A stretch of DNA of 48,608 nt from Cryomorphaceae bacterium ASP10-05a (lineage in GTDB: Bacteria > Bacteroidota > Bacteroidia > Flavobacteriales_D > Sanyastnellaceae), in contig LAQC01000035.1 of the NCBI GenBank assembly GCA_000981645.1, positions 1 through 48,608 on the forward strand. The letters run 5' to 3'. Each line of letters starts with the position of its first letter. Positions within the stretch are counted from its first letter, which is position 1. Position numbers and translations under genes: made by a program. This document shows, in pieces, positions 9,696 to 19,899 of the stretch. A model generated the notes under the pieces. The model did not search any database. It had not been told where the DNA came from and saw nothing but the letters and a program-made list of their open reading frames with translations.

Positions 9696-10445
9696 ATGAA
9701 TACTCTGTTTATAGGTCAAAATAAAATCACTCTGCAGACCGTAGACTCAACAAACAATTATGCAGCCAAACTTATAAAAGTGTCATATGTGCCAGATGGC
9801 ACTGTAATTATGGCACAAAACCAAACCGAAGGCAGAGGGCAGCGTTCAAACGTTTGGCAGAGTGAACCTCACATGAATCTACTCTGTAGCTTTATTCTTC
9901 AGCCTAAGACTCTAGGTACAGATAAGAGTTTTTACATGAGCGCTGTGTCAGCTTTAGCCGCCAAAGAGGCTATAGAAGAGGTTTCTCCTAAATCCGATGT
10001 TAAAATAAAATGGCCTAATGACATTATTCTGAATGATAAAAAGGTAGGTGGTATATTAATAGAAAACTCCGTGGTTAAAGGCTTAATCAAATTTGGGATT
10101 ATTGGAATGGGAGTAAATGTTAACCAAAACGAATTTTCTTTTTCGCATGCTACCTCTATCAGAAATGAAACCAATAAAGTGATGGATTCAGATTTTCTTT
10201 TAAAAATCATCTCTAAAAAACTAGAAAAGTGGTATCTAATTTTGCTTAGAGAAGGCTACAATGAAATTATAACGGCCTACAATAAAACTTTATGGAGAGG
10301 AGATTCGGAGAATAAAATTGAAATGGGAGGAAAAAGCCTAATCGTCAGCTCTCTTTCTGTGAGAAAAGACGGCACTATCAGTTTTGCACATAACGGAAGT
10401 GTAAAAACAGCGAGCTTTTCAGAGGCGAAAATAAGCTACGAGTAA
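9696..10445 (+). CDS. birA: Biotin--[acetyl-CoA-carboxylase] ligase
   Basis: DGTVIMAQNQTEGRGQRSNVWQSEP, KIKWPNDIILNDKKVGGILIEN, GMGVNVNQ. The start is likely ATG 9696 (MNTLFIGQN) rather than 9612. Confidence 0.93.
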   Translation: MNTLFIGQNKITLQTVDSTNNYAAKLIKVSYVPDGTVIMAQNQTEGRGQRSNVWQSEPHMNLLCSFILQPKTLGTDKSFYMSAVSALAAKEAIEEVSPKSDVKIKWPNDIILNDKKVGGILIENSVVKGLIKFGIIGMGVNVNQNEFSFSHATSIRNETNKVMDSDFLLKIISKKLEKWYLILLREGYNEIITAYNKTLWRGDSENKIEMGGKSLIVSSLSVRKDGTISFAHNGSVKTASFSEAKISYE

Positions 10446-10840
10446 TATGCGTCTGCTTTCTTAATGATATAATCAAAGAGGCTTTTAAGAGGTTTAACTA
10501 CCATCATCTTCAACATCATATTCAGCTCAGCATCACAAATAATCTGTGCTGTAGAATTATTTTCATCTTGAGGATTAACATGAAGATTTATGGTAAAAGG
10601 AAAAGGACTCTTATCAGTGGCTACTAACTTAATATGCTCTTCTGTAGATTCCTCAGAGAACTTCAATCCGATAACATATGTTCCCATGACTTTGAAAGAA
10701 CACGTATGACCGTCTGACTGCCAATCTGAAATTTTATCAGTAGGAAGATATTTCTTAAGGTTATTTAGATCGCTTAAGTCTTCATAAACTGCCCTAGGAT
10801 TAGCTTTTAAGTCGCCTTTTTCACTTTCTATTCGAGTCAT
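10436..10840 (-). CDS. SRPBCC (START-like) family protein
   Basis: Layout NPRAVYEDLSDLNNLKKYLP...CSFKV...; ~134 aa, typical of the Bacteroidota SRPBCC gene. Confidence 0.75.
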   Translation of the reverse strand: MTRIESEKGDLKANPRAVYEDLSDLNNLKKYLPTDKISDWQSDGHTCSFKVMGTYVIGLKFSEESTEEHIKLVATDKSPFPFTINLHVNPQDENNSTAQIICDAELNMMLKMMVVKPLKSLFDYIIKKADAYYS

Positions 10841-10849
10841 CTGATTTAT

Positions 10850-11491
10850 TTAAGCGTTCCAAGTAGATGGTGATACCCTCCACTCTTTTATTCCTTCTAT
10901 TTCAGATTCATTTAAAAATCCGCTTTGAAACGCTTGGTCTACAAGGCTTTCATAATTACTCAGAGTAGTGAGCTCACAATTGGCATCGGCAAAAGCAGTT
11001 TCTGCTTTTTCAAATCCATAAGTAAAGATGGCTACCATTCCTTTAACATTGGCTCCAGCATCTCTTACAGCTTTCACAGCTTTTAAGCTACTCATCCCAG
11101 TACTTACAAGGTCTTCAATGATTACTACATTTTGCCCTTCGTTTAACACTCCTTCGATTTGGTTCTGCATCCCGTGACCTTTCATCTCTGAACGTATATA
11201 GCAGAAAGGTATCCCTAACTCCTGAGCTACTAGAGCCCCTAAAGCTATTCCACCAGTAGCCACTCCTGCTATAACATCAGGTTTAGCATATGTTTCTTCT
11301 ATAATTTTAACGAATTGCTGACGAATATATGTTCTTATCGTGGGATAAGACAGCGTTAATCTGTTATCACAATAGATAGGACTCTTCCACCCAGAGGCCC
11401 ATTCAAAAGGCTCTTTTGGAGAAAGTTTAATAGCTTTAATTTGAAGCAAAAATTCTGCTACTTTTAACGCGGATTCATCCCATACAGTCAT
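10850..11491 (-). CDS. pyrE: Orotate phosphoribosyltransferase
   Basis: WASGWKSPIYCDNR, VATGGIALGALVAQELGIPFCYIRSEMKGHG, NVVIIEDLVSTGMSSLKAVKAVRDAGA. Confidence 0.97.
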   Translation of the reverse strand: MTVWDESALKVAEFLLQIKAIKLSPKEPFEWASGWKSPIYCDNRLTLSYPTIRTYIRQQFVKIIEETYAKPDVIAGVATGGIALGALVAQELGIPFCYIRSEMKGHGMQNQIEGVLNEGQNVVIIEDLVSTGMSSLKAVKAVRDAGANVKGMVAIFTYGFEKAETAFADANCELTTLSNYESLVDQAFQSGFLNESEIEGIKEWRVSPSTWNA

Positions 11492-12119
11492 GCGCCAAAA
11501 GTATAAAGTTTTCCTGAATGAACGATATGTTTTATTAACAAATGAATGGCCTAAAAAGCTTGAGAAATCGAAGAACTTTTTAGCTCTTCATTCGAAAGAC
11601 AAATCTACTATTATCAGGGCCTTCGATAGCTTTCAGAGCAATAATAGTATTGTGAAATTAATTATTATTCACAACGACACAGGAGAACTATGGGATACTT
11701 TTAAGTCATTATTTGAGATTATTCCTGCTGCAGGTGGATTAGTCTTCAATGAGAATAATGAATGTTTAATGATTTTCAGAAAAGGAATGTGGGATTTACC
11801 CAAGGGTAAATTAGAAAAAAAAGAGAAGATAAAAGAATGTGCTGTAAGAGAGGTAGAAGAAGAGTGTGGACTTACTGATATAACCCTAGAAGATAAAATA
11901 ACAATCACTTATCATATCTACAACCTAAAAGGAACTAATAGCTTAAAACCATCTCATTGGTTTTTAATGCGGGTAGATGGCTCTCCTAAACTTATCCCCC
12001 AAGCTGAAGAAGATATAGATAAAGCTAAATGGGTGACCATGAAGAAAGCCAACGAACTTCTCGATGAGGCTTTCCCTTCTATAAGAGAAGTGTTTAAAGC
12101 TTACGGAAAGAAGGTTTAG
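11490..12119 (+). CDS. NUDIX hydrolase
   Basis: Nudix box GKLEKKEKIKECAVREVEEECGL; 209 aa. Confidence 0.93.
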   Translation: MRQKYKVFLNERYVLLTNEWPKKLEKSKNFLALHSKDKSTIIRAFDSFQSNNSIVKLIIIHNDTGELWDTFKSLFEIIPAAGGLVFNENNECLMIFRKGMWDLPKGKLEKKEKIKECAVREVEEECGLTDITLEDKITITYHIYNLKGTNSLKPSHWFLMRVDGSPKLIPQAEEDIDKAKWVTMKKANELLDEAFPSIREVFKAYGKKV

Positions 12120-13611
12120 TTCTTTACTATTTTTTTTAGCGTGTCAGTGATTCCTTCCTCTGGACTAAAAGTGTAGTCTAGCATTATTTCCCCATTTGGA
12201 TTTAGTAGGAAATACTGAGGAACAGTCACCACGTTTAATTTCTCTTTTAACAATTTGTCTCCGTTTCCGAATAGAAAAAGCCAATTATAGCTCCGGTGTG
12301 CAATTAAGAACTCCTGAAAATTAGACCAATCCTCATCCATACATATAGAAACGAACTTGATTCGATTTCCGAATTTTCGTTCTAACTCTTTTACCTTTTC
12401 CTGATGGCCACAGGACTCGGTATTCCATGAGGAAAATGCAGATATATATACAAACTGTCCTCTCCATGATTCAAGCTCGTGGCGCTGATCATCTATATCC
12501 AACAATAAAAAGTTTTCCGGAACATATCCTTTCTTTCCTTTAACCAGATCTCTTCTGAAATTAGCCGCTATAAATTTATTCTCTGCGATTCCATCCCTAA
12601 GAATCAGCTCCAACACCACCGTTACATCTCTGCTCGGAATATTCGGGAGGTTCAATCCATTTTCTATTCCTGCCAGTAACATAAACTCTATGCTTTTTAC
12701 TTTATCTCCAAGAAACAAAGGTTTAATCTCCATTATAGCACTATCTAGTTGAAGTTTGTATAACTGATTTACGAATTGGTTTCTATTATCTGATAGATAT
12801 ATCTCTTCAAATACATTTCTGTAATGAGATTTATAAAATGAAATAAACTCCAGGTTCGTTAAATACAGTTTTCCTTGACAGTATTTTTCTCGGATTTCTT
12901 TTTCATTTCTACCCAACAAGCTCTCGAGTTCAGCCATCATATATCTCGCAGAAATAGAAATGTAATCTTCCTTTTGCGCGTCTATTTGTTCTGCTAAGAG
13001 CATTTCATCAAACAAGGCTATTAACTTCTGCGCACGGTCTTTTTCTATGACTATCTCATACTGGTTTTCATCTCTTTTAGCCATATCTATTTTCTTTCCT
13101 TCAGCACTTAAGCTCTTCTGAAGGGCAGAAGATGGAGAAGATAGAATCTGATATATCTCCAGGTAATTCTCATCATAAAACTCGGCATGAATTCTATTAA
13201 GAGACTCCATCTGAACATTAATGTCATCTGGAATTAAGTCTATAAAAGATACGCTGCACCAGTTAGTATTCGTGAACTTTATAGGAGCCTGAGCTTTAGA
13301 GATATCGAACGTAACGTTGTACAAATGAGAATCACCTAGGTAAAATTGAGCATTTACAGCCCCTATTCTAAGTATAACCAGTTCATTTTCATCAGACTCT
13401 ACAGAAATCTTGAAGTCGCCATTTGGGTCTATAAGAACAGTCTCTTCTACCTTCATAGACAAAGTAAAGTACTCTTCATAAGAAAGAACAGTTAACTGTT
13501 TCCCCTCAGAGCCAGGAGCATTCCCTACTATTTCATAGGTGTTTCCATAAATCAAGTTGCTCACTAATGCTAGCAGTAAAAATGTAAAAGGACGCTGTTT
13601 TTTATTCTTCA
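12116..13611 (-). CDS. TlpA/AhpC-like thioredoxin-fold protein with degenerate active site
   Basis: C-terminal YISAFSSWNTESCGHQEKVKELERKFG...VTVPQYFLLNPNGEIMLDY thioredoxin-like pattern. The listed ATG at 13651 lies within coaD; a TTG near 13611 overlapping the coaD stop precedes a hydrophobic signal peptide (LKNKKQRPFTFLLLALVSNLIYG). Confidence 0.7.
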
Positions 13612-14066
13612 AGTTTGATTCCGTTTGGTAAAAAGTCAGAGACGTCTCCACCGTTTAGGTATATCTCACGCACTATAGATGAATTTATTGCAGAGAACTC
13701 TGGTGCATTCACTAAAAACACTGTTTCTATAGAATCATCTAACTTTTTATTCATCTGAGCTATGGGCTGCTCGAAATCTAAATCTCTAGAACTTCTTAAC
13801 CCTCTAAGAATGAATTTCGCCTCTTGAGCGTTGCAATAATCAACCGTAAGCCCACTATACGACTCTACTTTAACTTGTCCAACCCCTTTAAAAACCTCAG
13901 CTATAATAGCTTTTCTCTTCTCTAGGCTTAACATATATTTCTTCTGAGAGTTCTCCCCTATAGCCACTATGATCTCATCAAACATAAGCACAGCTCTTAA
14001 GACTATGTTTTGGTGTCCAACGGTGAATGGATCAAATGACCCTGGAAATACTGCTATTCTTTTCAT
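13602..14066 (-). CDS. coaD: Phosphopantetheine adenylyltransferase
   Basis: AVFPGSFDPFTVGHQNIVLRA, ILRGLRSSRDLDFEQPIAQMNKKL. Confidence 0.97.
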   Translation of the reverse strand: MKRIAVFPGSFDPFTVGHQNIVLRAVLMFDEIIVAIGENSQKKYMLSLEKRKAIIAEVFKGVGQVKVESYSGLTVDYCNAQEAKFILRGLRSSRDLDFEQPIAQMNKKLDDSIETVFLVNAPEFSAINSSIVREIYLNGGDVSDFLPNGIKLEE

Positions 14067-14596
14067 TATTCAAAAAAGGTAAAGAAAACTGAACCAAATT
14101 TCTTGGTCTTTACGAAGTTTTTGTGTTTTGTGAAATCTGTTTTTGCAGAATGCTCTAAAATCAGCATACCATCTTCTTTAAGAAGCTCGTTATCGAACAC
14201 TAAGTCTGGAATAGTCGTTCTCTCTTCTAAATCAAAAGGCGGGTCTGCGAATATCAGGTCATACTTATTATAATCCTGGCGCAAGTGTATAAAAACGTCA
14301 GACCTGTACACTTCTATATTCTCGATACCCCATTCACTCGCTATTCCAGAAAGGAATTTATAACTATCCTTATTAATATCTACGCTAGTTACTTCTGAAG
14401 CTCCCCTACTGATGAACTCTAGAGAGATATTCCCTGTCCCGAAAAAACAATCCAAGACTTCTAAGCCTTCTATTTCGATAGTGTTATTGAGTACATTGAA
14501 TAATCCTTCTTTAGCGAAATCTGTTGTAGGCCTTAAATCAAAGTACTTAGGAACTTTAATTCTTCTTCCTTTATGTATTCCTGATACTACCCGCAT
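14066..14596 (-). CDS. rsmD: 16S rRNA (guanine966-N2)-methyltransferase RsmD family
   Basis: MRVVSGIHKGRRIKVPK...RPTTDFAKEGLFNVL...DCFFGTGNISLEFISRGA...IFADPPFD. Confidence 0.95.
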   Translation of the reverse strand: MRVVSGIHKGRRIKVPKYFDLRPTTDFAKEGLFNVLNNTIEIEGLEVLDCFFGTGNISLEFISRGASEVTSVDINKDSYKFLSGIASEWGIENIEVYRSDVFIHLRQDYNKYDLIFADPPFDLEERTTIPDLVFDNELLKEDGMLILEHSAKTDFTKHKNFVKTKKFGSVFFTFFE

Positions 14597-15384
14597 TGAA
14601 ATGAATTTATTACTGTAAAGAATTCTTGTTTGTTAACCTCAGAAGAGTCATTCATTAATTTTTGATAATTAAACCCTTTATTAATTTGAATATCCTTCAT
14701 GTGCTTCATTAGACTTGTATAAACCACACCCGAAGCCTGAATATTTCCACTCAAGCAAATTACATCTTCTAACTGGTTTAATTTATAGGCTTCTATTCTA
14801 GCTAATAGATGGTAAATAACATCCTGACTATCATTTACCCGTTCAGTTACTGATGACAATAATTTTCCATTGGCCACCACTACTATATGTACTAATTGTT
14901 CTTTAACATCAGCATAGATTCTAGCACCTTTTAAAAACTTAGTTCTTTTCAGTACCCCTTCTATAAAGCTTGACATTCCATGCCTTAAAAAAGCACCTGG
15001 AAAAATAGACTTGACCTCAGAAGTAAGGTTCTGTTCATTATACGTTAATGAAGCATCTATGGAAGGAATAAAATCAGAATTCAAGTAAGGTTCTGCATTT
15101 ATTTCCTCCTTAATATTTAAAGGAAATAGAGCGTAGTCAGCGCAAGACTGTGTTATAAATACTTTATGGAAATCATTAGAAGGTTTTAGATAGGCATCTT
15201 CCCTAATTTCATTTTGACTTTTGCAGGACTTAAATAGTATCGCTGCAGAAGAGGATTCATCAAACAGAGCATAACGAACTACATCATAATCTGCTTCAAC
15301 AGAAAGAATACATGAACTAATGTCTAATATCATCTCTTCTCCTTCTGTAATAGTCATGTCAGAATTACTCTCTCCAATTACCAT
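14587..15384 (-). CDS. DUF3822-like family protein
   Basis: 265 aa, SFIEGVLKRTKFLKGARIYADVKEQLVHIVVVANGKLLSSV pattern immediately upstream of rsmD, the standard Bacteroidota neighbourhood. Confidence 0.75.
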   Translation of the reverse strand: MVIGESNSDMTITEGEEMILDISSCILSVEADYDVVRYALFDESSSAAILFKSCKSQNEIREDAYLKPSNDFHKVFITQSCADYALFPLNIKEEINAEPYLNSDFIPSIDASLTYNEQNLTSEVKSIFPGAFLRHGMSSFIEGVLKRTKFLKGARIYADVKEQLVHIVVVANGKLLSSVTERVNDSQDVIYHLLARIEAYKLNQLEDVICLSGNIQASGVVYTSLMKHMKDIQINKGFNYQKLMNDSSEVNKQEFFTVINSFQCG

Positions 15385-16258
15385 CTAGATTAAGAGCCTC
15401 TAATGACCCGAATGATAACGTATCTTTTTTCACCCTGTCTTCCTGATCTACTGGGAATGGAGTCGGGTCTGTAATCTTAATGTAAACATCAGCTACTCTA
15501 TCTTCTGGAGCATCCTCTGATAAAGTTTGTTCTTCATAGTCAAACCTGAACCTTTCCCCACTGTGCGGGTTAAACGGCAGTTCTTCTATTTTTACAGGAG
15601 ATATCTTTTTTCTCGCACGCATCTCATCGCTGAAAAATTTAGACGCCACGGAGATGTATGTAGTATCTCTTACCTCATAGTTGCTCTTAATGGCTTGCTC
15701 TTCAGTAAGCTCTAATTCACCTAACTGAGATTTAGAAATGATATACTCATCTCTTCTCTTCATTTCCTCTGGATTACTCTGGAAAAATTTATTCTCCATT
15801 ACGTTTCCATTTCTGTAAGGAACAGGAATCACTGGTTTCTTCATAAATGTCAACAACTCATCGAAGCTCTTAGCGTAAACATTTTCATAAAGCTTATGCT
15901 GTTCCTGAGCCAAACGTAAATCTTTCAACCGTTGAACAGTATTAGCATCAGCTAATGTTTTAAATGTCTGATGGTCATTTTTGGATGCTATTACATCATA
16001 TACTTTGTACCCAAGAGTTAACGCACCTATGAGTAAGAACAAACCCAACACTAACGATAACCCTCTTTTTAAAAATTGATTAAAAAAGGGTGTCATCATT
16101 ACACCTGCAAAAAAAAGACAAAGGCCTCCAATAAGCATCTCTGATGGCTGTGTCTCCAAACCTTTCGCGCTGGAATAAAAAATTATAGCACCTATACCCG
16201 TAGTTATTAATAACGCTGGCACCACATACTGCTCTACTGTTCTTAGAAATTGTTTCAT
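15365..16258 (-). CDS. Conserved membrane-anchored hypothetical protein
   Basis: N-terminal hydrophobic helices (VVPALLITTGIGAIIFY, LIGGLCLFFAGVMM, LVLGLFLLIGALTLG) followed by a soluble domain; same operon as DUF3822/rsmD. Confidence 0.65.
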   Translation of the reverse strand: MKQFLRTVEQYVVPALLITTGIGAIIFYSSAKGLETQPSEMLIGGLCLFFAGVMMTPFFNQFLKRGLSLVLGLFLLIGALTLGYKVYDVIASKNDHQTFKTLADANTVQRLKDLRLAQEQHKLYENVYAKSFDELLTFMKKPVIPVPYRNGNVMENKFFQSNPEEMKRRDEYIISKSQLGELELTEEQAIKSNYEVRDTTYISVASKFFSDEMRARKKISPVKIEELPFNPHSGERFRFDYEEQTLSEDAPEDRVADVYIKITDPTPFPVDQEDRVKKDTLSFGSLEALNLDGNWRE

Positions 16259-16371
16259 TTTTAAAAATAAATCTTATCTGCTGCAAAGCTAATTTTTTCT
16301 TATCACCTTTGTATAATTGGTAGCTAAAAAACGAATAAATAATTTATAATCTGACTATAGTCCTATAAATT

Positions 16372-17790
16372 TTGAACAAAAAAAATCTAAAGTTAACACC
16401 TCCAGAATCAAAGATCTATTCTACTCTACTGAAGAATATGGGCTTCACCCCCACGAAAGACCAAGATTGGTTATTTGTAGTCTTATCTAAATTCTTTCTT
16501 TCCCGTCAACCAAACTGCTCTTTAATCTTGTCTGGTTATGCAGGAACAGGAAAAACAACTTGTATTAACTCCATAGTTAAAAGTGCCGAAGGGATAGGTT
16601 TAAAACCGATACTTCTAGCTCCCACAGGCAGAGCTGCTAAAGTAATGAGCTATTACACTAAAACACCTGCCCATACCATTCATAAAAGAATTTATAAAAA
16701 ATCTAATGCGCATGGCAAAGTAACCTTCTTTCCTACTGAACACCGCATAAAGAACGCACTATTCATAATAGACGAAGCATCGATGATAAGTGCTGAGAGC
16801 TCGATGGGACAAAATTTACTAGACGACTTAATAGAACATGTCTTTTCAGTAGATTCTGCTAAATTAATTCTGGTAGGCGATGAAGCTCAATTACCTCCTG
16901 TAAATAGTGTAAAAAGTCCCGCTCTGGATTTAAATCACATGAAAGACACTTATCATCTCACTGCATTTCAGGTAAGATTAAGAGAGGTCGTTAGACAAAA
17001 AGCTGAATCTGGAATACTATATGAAGCCACTAAACTCCGCAGCCTTTTAGAGCTCACTGAACCTCAGCTACCTCAGCTAGAAAATCATGAGGACTTTAAA
17101 GTGATTGATTTCATGGATTTCCAGGAGCATTTAGAGAGCAGTATTTCTACCAATGGAATTCAAAACACACTTATCATTACTCGGTCAAATCTTATGGCCA
17201 ATAAATTTAATGATCAGATACGAATCCAAAGCTTATGGATGGAAGAAGAAATTAGCGTAGGAGACTTAGTTATGATTACTAAGAACAACTACTACTGGTC
17301 AGAAAAAAACAAATCTGCACTGAGCTTTATAGCGAATGGTGATGTAGCAGAGGTGGTGGATATAAAAAGGGAAGAAAAGCTTCATGGGTTTCGATTTGCT
17401 ACGCTCAGAATTAAATTCCCCGATTATGATAAGATATTTCCTCTCGAAGTATTGGCTAATTTAGACTCGATACATGTCAATGGTCCTAGCTTGACCTCAG
17501 CAGAAACCAATAAACTGTATACCGATTTATTAATAGAATATGCCGAAGAAAACAACCCGAAAAGAAAGGTAATGATAGATCCTCACTTTAACGCTTTGCA
17601 ATTAAAATTCGCATACGCTATTACTTGTCATAAGTCACAAGGAGGACAGTGGGACACCGTATTTATAGATGGTTCTGGAGTGCGAAACATGGAGAGCAAA
17701 ATAGAAATCATAAGATGGCTATATACTGCCGTTACTAGGGCCGTGAATAAGGTTTATTTAGTTAATTTTCCTGAAGAATTTATCGCGTAA
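16372..17790 (+). CDS. RecD-like/UvrD-C-containing AAA DNA helicase
   Basis: LSGYAGTGKTTCINSIV, LAPTGRAAKVMS, FIIDEASMI, LVGDEAQLPPV, ITCHKSQGGQWDTVFID, YTAVTRA. Start is TTG at 16372. Confidence 0.92.
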   Translation: MNKKNLKLTPPESKIYSTLLKNMGFTPTKDQDWLFVVLSKFFLSRQPNCSLILSGYAGTGKTTCINSIVKSAEGIGLKPILLAPTGRAAKVMSYYTKTPAHTIHKRIYKKSNAHGKVTFFPTEHRIKNALFIIDEASMISAESSMGQNLLDDLIEHVFSVDSAKLILVGDEAQLPPVNSVKSPALDLNHMKDTYHLTAFQVRLREVVRQKAESGILYEATKLRSLLELTEPQLPQLENHEDFKVIDFMDFQEHLESSISTNGIQNTLIITRSNLMANKFNDQIRIQSLWMEEEISVGDLVMITKNNYYWSEKNKSALSFIANGDVAEVVDIKREEKLHGFRFATLRIKFPDYDKIFPLEVLANLDSIHVNGPSLTSAETNKLYTDLLIEYAEENNPKRKVMIDPHFNALQLKFAYAITCHKSQGGQWDTVFIDGSGVRNMESKIEIIRWLYTAVTRAVNKVYLVNFPEEFIA

Positions 17791-17849
17791 AAAAAGCCCC
17801 TTCTCGGCAGAACCAAAAAGAAGCTTATTCTCTAAGAAATAGCTTTATT

Positions 17850-18833
17850 TTAGAACTTATAGCTAAATCCTAATCCGAACACCTGTCTTATCTGAAGTCT
17901 GGGAGCGCTTTTAGTGCTCGTTATGTCTCCCGCATCATCATATTTATTTAACTGAATTTTAATGTCGTCATCATAAACCATCTGAAGAATAAAGTTGACA
18001 TTAAAATACTTCGCGAATTTAACCGCAATTAAATTCTCCCAGTTAACATCTACATTTTGAGGGTTTTGTAAATAGTTTGAAAACAAGTCGATTTTGGTTT
18101 GCCATTCTGCATTTTCAGCTAATTTTCTTTTGTACGCAATTTTAGCATATCCACCTAACTCAAACCTTACTGCTTGTTCTAATTCATCTGTTCCAAAACC
18201 GTAGTTAGATCTAAGGTTAGCGTTCGCTTCATTTACGATCGTATTTTTAGCCGTAAAAGGAGAAATATAAACTGAGAAATTACCACTTGGCTTGTAATCC
18301 ATACCTATAGAAACTAAAGCAAAAGCAGGTGCTAAGAAATCAGAAATTTTATTACTCCTGTTTTCAGCTCCTTCTATTACCTCATACCCAGGGGCAAATT
18401 GACTTCTAAAGTTTATCAATGCAGAGTAATACCAATCTCCAGTAGCTTTTCGACCCGCCTTAGAGGCAAAGTCAATTTTGTCATCAATTTTAACATTATT
18501 CCCTTCAATAATCCCATTATTCAATAGTCCATAAGAAAGGTCTAGCGTATTATCCCAAGTCCAAGAATTCTTAGCGTAATTCCTAAATAAATTCACATAA
18601 GCTGTTCCTGTAATAGAACTTTGGCCACCTGCCGCCCAATTACTTAACAAAGTCTGAGAAGCGTTAAATCCTAACAGGCCACCACTTTTCCAAGTGGTAT
18701 CAACTTCAGCTACAACTAAAGTACTTTGATTTTTTTTGTCTTCGATTTCTTTAAAGTCTTTGCTAGAAAAATCTTGCCCAAAAGCATAATTAACTGCTGA
18801 GAAAGAAAGTAAAACGAGTAATAATTTTTTCAT
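17850..18833 (-). CDS. DUF3078 domain-containing protein
   Basis: GLLGFNASQTLLSNWAAGGQSSITGTAYVNLFRNYAKNSWTWDNTLDLSYGLL signature. Confidence 0.9.
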   Translation of the reverse strand: MKKLLLVLLSFSAVNYAFGQDFSSKDFKEIEDKKNQSTLVVAEVDTTWKSGGLLGFNASQTLLSNWAAGGQSSITGTAYVNLFRNYAKNSWTWDNTLDLSYGLLNNGIIEGNNVKIDDKIDFASKAGRKATGDWYYSALINFRSQFAPGYEVIEGAENRSNKISDFLAPAFALVSIGMDYKPSGNFSVYISPFTAKNTIVNEANANLRSNYGFGTDELEQAVRFELGGYAKIAYKRKLAENAEWQTKIDLFSNYLQNPQNVDVNWENLIAVKFAKYFNVNFILQMVYDDDIKIQLNKYDDAGDITSTKSAPRLQIRQVFGLGFSYKF

Positions 18834-18883
18834 TTTTAAAAATATTTATTTGGCTATTTAGCCCGGTTAAGCTGGCGTTCTTC

Positions 18884-19221
18884 TTAGGAATTAATTATTT
18901 CTACTTTATCTTCTAATAATACTCCCAAAGAAGTATATCTATACATAAATGGTTTGAGCAGTTAGAATATACTCTCTGTTTTCTGAATAGAGCCTTCAAC
19001 TTCTCCAATTTTAACTAGCCCACCTTCTTTAAAATTTCCTATCCCGTAATAAGAAGACAACTTGCTATTCTTTAACTATCTTGACGAAAACCAAAAGTAA
19101 TAAAACAGCCCTTAAAGTAAACGGACTTCTTCTTTTCAAGAATCAGATCTAAATCGGAAAGTTTCGTTTTATCGGTTCTTCTCTTTAACAAAAGCGGCTT
19201 ACAATATGGAGTTTGGATGCA
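18884..19221 (-). pseudogene. Decayed gene remnant (at least one frameshift and one internal stop)
   Basis: Minus-strand readings CIQTPYCKPLLLKRRTDKTKLSDLDLILEKKKSVYFKGCFITFGFRQDS* then, in another frame, KNSKLSSYYGIGNFKEGGLVKIGEVEGSIQKTESIF*LLKPFMYRYTSLGVLLEDKVEIINS*. Confidence 0.55.
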
Positions 19222-19317
19222 TTATTCAAATGAAAGTCACTAACACAAACATTTTTTTAAATTTCAGACATAGAGAATTGTCTTTGAGCTTATTACAAAC
19301 AGACGTTTGTTGGGGAT

Positions 19318-19896
19318 TTATAGCTCATCTTTTCTCTCATATTTGGATTGAAGACGGCCTCTGAGCCTTTTTCTTCTGGTTTTTGATCTTTGCCGCTGCT
19401 GACTATTACTGAAGTAACCTTCTTTATCCTTAATTATAACATACTTCACAGAAAAAACAGATTGAAAGGTGTACCAATTAGGATGGCTACCCATAATATG
19501 TATCGATGGGTTTATTTCGAAACCTACAGAAAATGGAATTAGTAAAATTTTATGTTCAACGCCTAGAGTCAAGTCCAGACCAGAAAAGCTGCCGTAATCC
19601 TTAAAGCTACCAAGATGGTAACCACCTCCTACAAATAAAGTTAACGATTTACCCAAGATGGGTTTATGGTATTTACCTACTGCCGAGATTTTAACCTCCT
19701 GATTTCTAAAGTCAAGATTTCCTTCGGCAGTAAGAGCATTAAAAAACCTCTGAGAATAAGTTACTCCAAACATTTGACCATCCATTCTTACACCCGCTGC
19801 ACTTTTATATTTCTGTGCTGAAGCGACTGTTACACCAATAACAAATAAAAAAACAACAGTATTTAATAATTTTCTCATGCTAACTATAATTGACAA
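19318..19896 (-). CDS. Hypothetical secreted/outer-membrane beta-barrel protein with basic C-terminal tail
   Basis: Signal peptide MRKLLNTVVFLFVIGVTVASA; beta-strand pattern; C-terminus RQRSKTRRKRLRGRLQSKYERKDEL. Confidence 0.6.
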   Translation of the reverse strand: MSIIVSMRKLLNTVVFLFVIGVTVASAQKYKSAAGVRMDGQMFGVTYSQRFFNALTAEGNLDFRNQEVKISAVGKYHKPILGKSLTLFVGGGYHLGSFKDYGSFSGLDLTLGVEHKILLIPFSVGFEINPSIHIMGSHPNWYTFQSVFSVKYVIIKDKEGYFSNSQQRQRSKTRRKRLRGRLQSKYERKDEL

Positions 19897-19899
19897 ATC

